From: Hexactinellida sp. DTS-2022
Taxonomy: Eukaryota > Porifera > Hexactinellida
DNA length: 64,000 nucleotides
Direction: 5' to 3'
Assembly (NCBI GenBank): GCA_028753945.1
Contig: JAPNXP010000005.1
Span: forward strand, 4,588,001-4,652,000
The notes beneath the pieces are model-generated. The model was given only the letters and a program-made list of their open reading frames with translations. It did not search any database and had not been told where the DNA came from. A program made the position numbers and the translations under genes. Positions 55,701-64,000 of this stretch are shown piece by piece; the first letter of the stretch is position 1, and every line of letters starts with the position of its first letter.

Positions 55701-56872
55701 AATTAAATTTAGGCTAATAATTATTCATTGTATTAAAATGCAGTAGATAATACTAGTAAAAACAATTACGTACATACAAGAGCGAACAATGAAGCGAGAA
55801 CATACAATATTTTTGGCAGAACAGGAAGACATTATAATGCGATAATTATTGGGATTCGCTTACTGGAAATTCAACATCCAGGTAGATAGAATCATCATAA
55901 GTTAACATCAAATCACAAAAATAGTTAAACCATTGAATAAAAAGCACTGAGACTAATTACTTATCATGACATAATAGCACTGGTTACTCCACATTTAGAT
56001 GGTCATCAACTTTGATATCACGAAGCCTTGATTGTGCAATGCACTTATACCATACTATTATTAATGATGTATTTAAACTTAATTCCTATAAAGATAGTGA
56101 CTGCCAGAAGTATTCTAATTAATAGAGATAGCAAAGGGATTCTATCAGAAGAATTACTGGAATATATTTAATATAGACTGCTGGGTAATTGTAATATAGA
56201 ACTCGACATAAACTTGAACGCCATTTGGGTGATGTTTCGATTAGATAATAAGTGGAAATTGGAATGTTACAAGTAGTAGAAGCCGTAATAATTTGGTTCA
56301 ACAGAATGTGAACATTCCCATCAAAAGAGAACAATTTTGCTTTCTTGTCATAACACGACGTAAGTGATAACTGAACTATAAAATCCAATGAGGTCAATTA
56401 TTCATTGTAAGCAAAGTTGGATAAAGGCATGTCACGATATGATCAGAAAAAATGCATTGATTAGCATACATAAATCTATAGCTTGAAGCTAATTTTGTAG
56501 ACATAGAAATTACTCAACTAAAATTACGAAGCACTAACATAATATTATGAAATACTTGGTGGTACTTGTCATGCTAATAACAACTAAATGATGATATCAC
56601 ATTTAAAATCAGCATAGAGTTGAAAAATCAACACACGTGAAATTAGTTTACTAAAATAGATAGTTATTAAAATAATAATGATAATAGATAGTTGTTAATA
56701 AACATGCTTAATTAAATTTTAGAAATAATCATGAATATTTCAAGCAGAATAAAAACGTACCGTCTCCTTCTTGACACATACAGCCTTGCAAGAGAAAAGG
56801 AGTTCCGGGCTGAAGAGCTTTATTAGTATTTCCTCCCGTGTCAGACTCAGAAGCGATAATTAGTTTAGACAT
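46745..56872 (-). CDS. ZNF608/ZNF609 (scribbler)-like transcriptional regulator
   Basis: Nine coding exons with matching phases: 56872-56761, 51828-51741, 51156-50839, 50763-50174, 50107-49440, 48403-48100, 47753-47440, 47382-47277, 46800-46745; 851 residues if it stops at the TAA at 46747-46745. All junctions are GT..AG. Exons 1-2 encode PGTPFLLQGCMCQEGDG and VIVVKVNWRDKTYTGSLMDM, the pattern of the conserved N-terminal domain of ZNF608/609/scribbler (V-x-V-x-W-R-x-K-x-Y-x-G-x-L). The rest is low-complexity, rich in P, Q, N, S and K, with basic stretches (KRQREGES, QQKKRKTENYD) that may be nuclear signals and YEYFPQPGHHLP in exon 6. No C2H2 finger was found, unlike vertebrate homologues. Known: the family regulates transcription and development. 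The last GTAAGT could also be a splice donor. Confidence 0.78.
47769..47942. mobile_element. Pogo/Tigger-like MITE (174 bp) in intron 6
   Basis: Ends CAATGAAATCTCGTTGTAAC and (reversed) CAGTGAACTCCCGTTATACC, TA on both sides. Internal TTCGTTATAAGCGG repeats. Its left end lies 15 bp from the first base of exon 7, so it replaces most of the usual branch-point region. Confidence 0.85.
51460..51588 (+). mobile_element. Compact complete Helitron-like element (129 bp) in intron 2
   Basis: 5' TCTATATTTATTACTCG preceded by A; TGTGT microsatellite; GTCCGGATAGTATTAAAGTG; GATGGGGGAAAAGAAACCGC; hairpin GTCGCGAAGCGAC; end CTCG at 51585-51588 followed by T. It is the shortest copy with both ends and lacks the 141-bp unit, so it defines the minimal element. 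Confidence 0.72.
51829..56760. other. First coding intron of the ZNF608/609-like gene (4.9 kb)
   Basis: Very AT-rich, with almost no recognisable repeat or open frame. The absence of transposons across nearly 5 kb contrasts with the element-rich flanks and may reflect constraint (enhancers) or chance. Confidence 0.5.
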
Positions 56873-57233
56873 TTGAGAATTTTAATATCTAAGACAATGA
56901 AAGGAATGCAGATAAAATACGATTGTATTTATAGGCTGGTAAAGGTAATAAGGCTGATAATTATTCTTCAATTGACACAGCCGATTACAAACAACAATGA
57001 GATGGATTTCAAGATAGATGAACTAAATCGTATTGAATTCCAGCATAATTACTATAATTTTAATTTTAAAAGATTGAAAGATACGAATTGAGATAAAAAA
57101 GCATGTAGCCGTTTTGTGACAAATAAAAATATTTGACGGAATTATAATTAGCAATTGAATCTAATACAAAATAAGAATGTTTTATTCTATAAGTAATCCG
57201 ATAAAAGTCAAAATTATAAAAATTATACTTACC
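56873..57233 (-). promoter_or_regulatory. Probable 5' UTR intron of the ZNF608/609-like gene
   Basis: On the minus strand, TTG|GTAAGT at 57233/57232 is a strong donor, and TTCCTTTCATTGTCTTAG ending at 56889 is a strong acceptor 16 bp before the ATG. An upstream non-coding exon ending at 57233 is therefore likely; its start is unknown. An (AAT)n microsatellite lies at about 57260-57285. Confidence 0.5.
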
Positions 57234-57299
57234 AATTTGCACAGAGTATCTCAGTCAAAAATAATAATAAATAATAATAATAATTAGAGCAAATTGCAG

Positions 57300-59296
57300 A
57301 CAAGTAATATTTATCAAAATCAATCTGGAGGTCAACGAAATAATTTATACTAGTAGGACTGAAACTAACTTGTACGTACAAGAAACTCTATAAAAGTTAG
57401 CGCCTATTGAATTTCTATTGGAGTTGAGGAAATTCAATACTATACCATTACATCGAGTGAAGTCGGAGAATTTGAGTTTACTGATGATAAAAGCTAAGCC
57501 TTATCAAATATTCATGTTGCTCACAAAGAATCACTAAAAGAATTACATTGTGAGTTATTGAAATTACAAAAGCAAATCATTCAATGAGGCAGCAATGGTC
57601 ATACTGTAACTATGGTTAAACAAGACGACCTTATTTCATGCATTAATTAAACTGTACGAGGCTTCCTATTAGCTTGTGAAATAGATTTCCCATTTATACA
57701 GTCATTCCCTGACAATTTTAGACATGACTTCTATTTTAATTAATATAGTTTATAATGCCAATTGTATTTATCCGTTCTATTTAATAAATTATATTGTAGT
57801 CTCATGATTTGAAAAGTAAATAACTTATCAAGGCAGTGGTCTTAACTGGTCGCAACAATTAAAATTGAGAATAAATTCTCTTTTTATTGATGTTGTTCTA
57901 AGAAGAGCTATCGTATACGGATATTAACTTTGTTTGCATAATCATTGCATAGCATTTTTCGATTATTTAATTAATTAAGAAATTGCAAGAGACGCTATAA
58001 TTATTTTCAGCAATCAGTTGCGAAGCCAGCAATCTAATGTTACAATAAATATATTAATAATTATAATTGAATATGAATAAGCTCTTGTTTCGTTGTTGCG
58101 GAGAAGGCACCTGTTAAATTCATGCTTATCCTACAGTAATTAGATATTATACAATTATTTGGTCATCTAAAAGGTAACGGTAATTTGATATGTAAATTAT
58201 GTAATAATTGTTGAGAACAACTCGATCTTTTAACATCCGTGCGTCAACTAATTCAATTAATCATGTGCAACCAGCCAACAACAAGAGTTTATAGAAGTTG
58301 GTTAGGAAATCTTGTTTCTTGCATAATCTGTTATTGCGTGGGTAATAACTGAATAATTAATTGAAAAATCTACAATCTGTTGCCTGCGTAATCAAAACTA
58401 TTAACAGAAAGCAATATTCGTAGAATTGATTTGATAACACATTCTTGTACGAATTGGTAATTACTGATTGTGTAAGTTTCCTAATGCCCACAAGTGCAAA
58501 TGTGGCACGGTGGTGTGAAACTAGTTAAATCATTCCTTTCATAAAAACAATTCCTTGAATAAACCCTGATCACTTATTCAATATTTAAGCTAATTAAATC
58601 CAAATTTAATAATGCAGCAATTATCTAGCATAATTCATAAAATAATTAAATTGCAAAATTTAGTGCACTTTCCTACTCTCTTATACGTATAAAGCTTATT
58701 AAATCATTCACTATAAATAACCAATTCTTACGTAGACAGTAAAGTATAAAATGCTGCAATGATTTTAATGTTTGTTTGACCGCTAATAAATTATAGTGCA
58801 TTTCACCAACTAATGCAATTATTAATTCTCAGTATGTAGTTTAATTGTTCTGAGCAATATTTGATTTAGATACATTTTATCTAAATTTCTGCAACTAAAT
58901 AGATTAGTTTTGAAAAGATTAATAAGTATGTAGTCACTTCAAATACCTGTATAACAGGCTTTCATCCAGGAAATAATTACCCCGCTCCTATAGATTTTGT
59001 TAGAGCTCGTTCAGTTTTCATTTTGTACGCCTAGATTAGTCATCTTATATTAAGTCTATGGGAGCATCTCTCGATATTGTAGGCCTAGAATCGATTTTTG
59101 TACGCCTAGATAAAAATCCTGTCAAATTACGCTCCTTTAGGCGTGTCCAGCACGCCTGGATAACACCCTGCCTGTATGGCTGGCAATAACTGCCAATAAT
59201 AACCTTGAAATAAGTGATAAAACACTAATAGTTTTGTGACAATCCATACTTCACAACTGAAAAGTACGAACTTGATTTATTGAAAATTTAAAATAA
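57300..59296. other. AT-rich region upstream of the ZNF608/609-like gene
   Basis: No gene recognised. About 59020-59150 holds a diverged repeat with TTGTACGCCTAGAT units. Probable location of promoter and distal control elements. Confidence 0.45.
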
Positions 59297-59942
59297 CGCG
59301 CCCTTCGGTCTCGGTCGCTTCGCGACGGATCACTCTCAAAAATAACTCATGAATATGTTAAACCTGAGACTTCTAAATTACACGTACTTAATTAATTCAG
59401 CCTGTTCTCCTCTAATAACTATTCATAATAAGTATATTGGTACTGTTACGCCATGTAATACAGGCATGTAGCGAGAACAAAAGATCGGTTAAATGAATTT
59501 ATTTTAACTCAATTAAATTGCAGCCTCACAAATTGCAGCTACAGCCTACAGTGGAGCCTCCCATAACGGACACTCCAAATAGCGGACAATCCTCGTGGTA
59601 TGGATTGAATTTAGCATATGTCTAATAGAAAAGCAACCTCTAAATAGCGGACAACCTCTAAATAACGGACAACGACTCCGGTCTCAAAGTGTCCGTTGTT
59701 CAGAGGCTCTACTGTATTTATACTAATTGAATGAAGTCTAGCTAATCCATACTAAACAAACTCTCGAAATTAATTAGCAAACATATCTCGTAACCTTTTT
59801 GGATTAAAATGCGAATATTTCTCTTCAAAAACCAATAGATCGTTGTCGCAGTACAAATTTCAGCTTTCTGGGACCCGTAGTCTTTCCTATTAATCCTGGA
59901 CAAACAAACCCATCCAGAACAATTGTGCTTTTAATATATAGA
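59297..59942 (-). mobile_element. Helitron-like non-autonomous element with nested MITE
   Basis: Minus-strand 5' end TCTATATATTAAAAGC at 59942 preceded by A; 3' end with hairpin GTCGCGAAGCGAC and final CGCG at 59297-59300 (CTCG in other copies), followed by T. The interior carries the pogo-like MITE 59549-59714. The middle is diverged from other copies. Confidence 0.55.
59549..59714. mobile_element. Pogo/Tigger-like MITE (166 bp), CAGTGGAGCCTC family
   Basis: Ends CAGTGGAGCCTCCCATAACG and (reversed) CAGTAGAGCCTCTGAACAAC, flanked by TA. Nearly the same as 25136-25322 apart from a 21-bp length difference in the middle. Confidence 0.87.
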
Positions 59943-62125
59943 TTATGCGAAACATTGCAATACAATATATTTTTTATTGTGATAAAAATTTGTAACGACT
60001 GAAATCAAATTGTATGAGCTAAATCCAAATTAGTTCCTACGTGACGCCATAATCCCATAAATCGGTATATGTGTGTCTCATTTCATGTTGTCTTGCCACC
60101 TAAAATTGTGGGCGAATCGAATAAAAACTGAAAGAGTTATTCCCAAATATATGCCTTTATTTAGTTTAACAGTATTTTGTAACATTTACGCTGAAATATG
60201 ATATAATCACTATATGCAAATACTACAGTCTGTTCTTAATAGTACAAATACCAGGGGTAATCGGAATTTGTTCGTCTTATCCAAAAATATTATTAATTAA
60301 CAGAAATGTTGTGTGTACATATCAACCGTGTCTTAATAACACCAGTATAATGTAAACCATACAGTGTATTTATGTCGGTAGAGCTTTATCATTATGATAT
60401 ATTAGTTTTCCTATTGTGATTCCTTTAAAGATACCAATGTAAAGATATTCAATTATTTGTGGGACTTCTGTGTGTGATGTTAGCCTTAGAAGTTCGGTGA
60501 ATTGAAGATTAGTTAAGTAGATATGAATGAAATCAAACTATGCGATCTAATCGATAATCATTATATGCTTTCATAAGGTTCAATTGTTGTTTGGATTAAA
60601 TATCTGAATAATTCGTTGAATACAGTATTGAATATGGTGCAAGCTGTTGCTATGACTGAATTAATATACTGCTTCCTTCTTACTATGCCACAAAACATCA
60701 TAAGATCCAGGAAATATACAGGTTAAATGGTTTAATGTTGTTTTAAAATGAAATTATTTGGGTTCTATTGTAGAATCATTTCTGATGGGTCACATAATTG
60801 AATGCTACACAATGTAGATGCAAACATCTTTTGTTATAGATAATTTATACGTAATAATATTAATAGTAGAACAACACTGATGTAAACTATTGTTTTGACT
60901 TGAATAAATTTGATAATTTACCACTTAGACAATTCTGATATTGATCACAGATAGAGTAATGATTCGTATTAATTGTGCTTTGGCTAAGTATTCTGTAAGA
61001 CAGCTTTATAGATACATATTTATTGCATAATTATAATTTGCTATCTTTTATAGAAATATAATTGACCACTTTAATTCGTGACAACCGCTCAATTGAGATA
61101 AGTTGTCTGAACTTACACATCCTAAATCAGTGAAATCGATTGTATATTCGATAGTCAACTGTCTTATACATGTAACAGTGTTGAGGTCTCCTTAATCTAA
61201 CTTAATCTAAGAGATGGATAATTCTCTTAGAATTGATTATATCCATGCATTTTGATGCAACATATGTTTGGTCAGTTGATTTTATAATTAAGTTATAAAA
61301 CTGTCTCGATTAACCTGTCTTCTAATTAGGCCAGATAAAATAAATTAATTGCTTATCATGCATATATTTTCAGAAAATACGGAAGGTGGACAGGATTTTA
61401 TTTGTATTTTACTTCCATTAATATGCAAATAACATTATCCTATGCCAAACAATAAATATAAATATTTAATTTAGTTAGAAAATCACATGACAATGCAACA
61501 TATAAGTAAATAATGCTCTAAAATACAAGACTTATTAAATATTTATACATTAGGAGTACTTTACACAAGTTTATAGCTAATATTTTGTCGTTTTTCTTCA
61601 TAAGATAATAATAAAATATAACCGGACGGAGGGTAAAAATTGGGACGGACGATAAACAAGTTATTTATTTTATATGGCCTTATGTATTATCGGCATTACG
61701 AAGTTTATTGTAAGTTAGATTACGGATATGATAACTCTGTTAGTGAAAATTCCAACATACAATTCTATAACTTTTACTGTTGCTTACTCTGAAAATGATT
61801 CCAGTTCAAATATCGATAATAATACAATAGTTACCTATGCAGGCTATGCTAGTTTTCAAATAAAAATGGTGCTATAGTATATTGATTCCATAGTTAATTA
61901 TATTTTATTGGAGCATTATTATGGGTATAGAAACCTTGATAAAGTATGTAAACTTGAATTAATTGAATACCATTGATGCCTTAGAGCGACAAATTCCTAG
62001 TATTAATCTCCATTCTTAATTAATTACATTATTGTTTACTTTAAAATTAATAATTAACGTCTTCCAGTCTAAATAACCCAACAGAGCTCCTTTTATACTT
62101 TTCTAGTCTCGATATTAGCCATAGA
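59943..62125. other. Intergenic, nothing recognised
   Basis: AT-rich DNA with a possible TACGAAC-family MITE end at about 60225-60295. No supported gene. Confidence 0.45.
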
Positions 62126-62281
62126 CAGTGTTTTTTTAAGGCAAATTAGAGGCCCAAAATGGACCTCTAATTTTTCTCAATGGGCCTCTAATTTTTAACG
62201 TGCTAAGTACTCAATATCATGAGAGTGTGGGCCTCTAATTGTTGGCAGGGCCCTCTAAGCAAATCCTAAAAGAAAACACTG
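62126..62281. mobile_element. hAT-type MITE (156 bp) with intact 8-bp target duplication
   Basis: Left end CAGTGTTTTTTTAAGGCAAA, right end (reversed) CAGTGTTTTCTTTTAGGATT. GCCATAGA is exactly duplicated at 62118-62125 and 62282-62289. Internal GGGCCTCTAATTTTT repeats. Confidence 0.9.
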
Positions 62282-64000
62282 GCCATAGACATCCGTTTTC
62301 GTTGTGAAAAGACACATATCTGGTGGCAGTATTGTAACTAGGAGTTAATAAATATCATAAATAGAGTGTATATTCAGACTCTATTTATGATATTGTAATT
62401 GTATTCTCAAATATACGTAGTTGTATTCAGGATATACTATAATATTAAATTAGATGTTTGTAAACTCATAATTGATAATATTATTACATAATTGTCCCTT
62501 TGTTGTATTTTATGCATTAATTCACAAGTTTTGTTCTTATTATCAGTGCTAAACCAGATTAAATTCCTAATCTTTAGAAATTAATTGAAGCTAGAAATAT
62601 AGAACTACAATAATATTTGTGGTTCTGGGAATGCGAGAAGAATCCTGAGCAATCTAAATTTGTTGTAGCTCTACGGGACACTTATCTACAATCGAATGGA
62701 TTAATAATGGAATTATAATTGAATCCTATGAAATTTGCATGCATATGATACGAAGCAACCATTTCCATGAAACCCTAAATTATGGAGAGATGCTTTGTGT
62801 TGTATCGGTTACGTAGAGGAATATATTATTTAAATTCCATTGTAATTATTTGAACTAGATTATAAATGGTTGCAAACAATCCTTGCTGGATAAGTACGTA
62901 CCCCCTCGGAGATAAAAATTACTACTAGTGTCATGAGGTGAGGTCACGTCCTGTATGACGACTAGACGATCGTTATGACTTCATCTCATGAGACTACGTG
63001 TTATCCAAGTGTACGTACTGTAGTGAGCCTACGGTCTCCGACTCACACTACAAGTAGCTTCCGTGGGTCGGAGACAGTAACGTCTATGGCTCACTATATA
63101 ATTAGTACCCGGCCAAAAGCGTAGAATTCGGGGGGGGGGGGGGGCGAGGGGGGCGAGTACTGTATAGGAGAAGATCCAAAAATCATGCTCCAAAAAGGAG
63201 CGTCTTGCGCTCCTGGATAAATCCTTGGGCGGTCCATACTACCGCCCCCCCCCCACTATTTGGTACTTTTTTCTCCAATGTGTAGTAAATATTAACACGA
63301 TCGAATCCTCAGTATTTGAAGGAAATTAAAATAATCAAAAAAGTAATTGATGCCAATCCATTAAGAATAACCCAATTAAGTGAAACATTTTGAACGAAGG
63401 TCTTTTTGGTATTACCTAACTGGTTCTTTGTGAATTGTATATTATCCGGAACATTTTAACAGGTTACAACGAGTTCGGATAATCGAGGTTGTACTGCATA
63501 AACATTAGGTATCTCAGCTTTGTAGAAGTTAATGGAAAATCGTTGTTTGAGATTTCTTTTCTCCCCCCCCAGATTTTTGCGATTTTAAGATAAATTATAC
63601 GCCCATTAGTACCCCTCTAATACGGGGGACTAATCATGTAGTGGTCCGAGCTACGCTTGGACTGCTCGAGGCCGTAGGGTCCGAATGGAACGAAACCACT
63701 CACACTATTAGAGATACTTATTAATTGACAAACTTTGTTTATGCAAGTTAGTACTTACTAAACCAGGTGCTACTAACTATGTTATAGTAGTGTCGTAAGA
63801 ATTAAAATAATTTAATTAAACTACATAATTGGTTTAGGAACTGGATTTGCTATTATAATAACAGTGGGTATTAGCAATTCGACTAATAGCAATACATACC
63901 TGCCAACCTACTTGAGTCATATTCCTGTACGGGGCTCCAATTTCCCCTGTACATTAATCAAAATCCCTGGACACTTATACAAATTTTTTTAAATCTCTTG
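62282..64000. other. Intergenic with small repeats
   Basis: Contains a hairpin at about 63033-63100 (TAGTGAGCC / GGCTCACTA ends with GGTCTCCGAC / GTCGGAGAC inside), G and C runs at about 63130-63144 and 63243-63254 bracketing a GGAGCG-type hairpin repeat (63165-63235), a GC-rich patch (63640-63690), and a truncated GCATACCTGCCAACC-type element from about 63896 to the window end. No gene seen. Confidence 0.55.

Overview
The window reads as nuclear DNA of an invertebrate animal. It is AT-rich, has spliced genes with consensus GT..AG introns, and contains an animal-specific ZNF608/609 (scribbler)-type regulator, three TMEM135 homologues and an acyl-CoA synthetase. DNA transposons are dense (hAT, pogo/Tigger-like, P/THAP-like, Helitron-like). 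A sponge or another early-branching animal would fit, but I cannot prove the taxon from the sequence.

Layout. 1-8957: two nearly identical genes for a nine-repeat cysteine-rich protein stand head to head on the arms of a giant palindrome (arms at least 3.3 kb, spacer about 2 kb). 10987-17036: three paralogous intronless genes of unknown function with a possible ubiquitin-like N-terminus. 17461-21690: a nest of mobile elements (P-like terminal repeats, a foldback palindrome, satellite arms, a Helitron-like element and a small MITE). 21741-24500: transposon and gene fragments. 24507-29040 (minus): four exons with matching splice phases that encode a membrane span and a cytoplasmic tail rich in Y-x-x-[LV] motifs, with a decayed P/THAP-type transposon and several MITEs in the introns. 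29990-31960 (minus): long-chain acyl-CoA synthetase, divergent from the first TMEM135 gene. 32429-41206: three TMEM135-like genes in tandem. 41207-46744: transposon-rich spacer. 46745-56872 (minus): the nine-exon ZNF608/609-like gene with a 4.9 kb first coding intron and a probable 5' UTR intron. 57300-64000: AT-rich non-coding DNA with more elements.

Three unrelated gene families here share one pattern. Paralogues carry blocks that are identical even at silent sites next to strongly diverged blocks, which points to recent gene conversion or unequal exchange. ACSL activates fatty acids, and TMEM135 proteins are linked to peroxisomes, mitochondria and lipid droplets, so the divergent ACSL/TMEM135 pair may belong to one lipid programme; that is inference. 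The most unusual single object is the membrane protein with the tyrosine-motif tail: its cytoplasmic part is well supported by splice phase, but no ectodomain exon was found.
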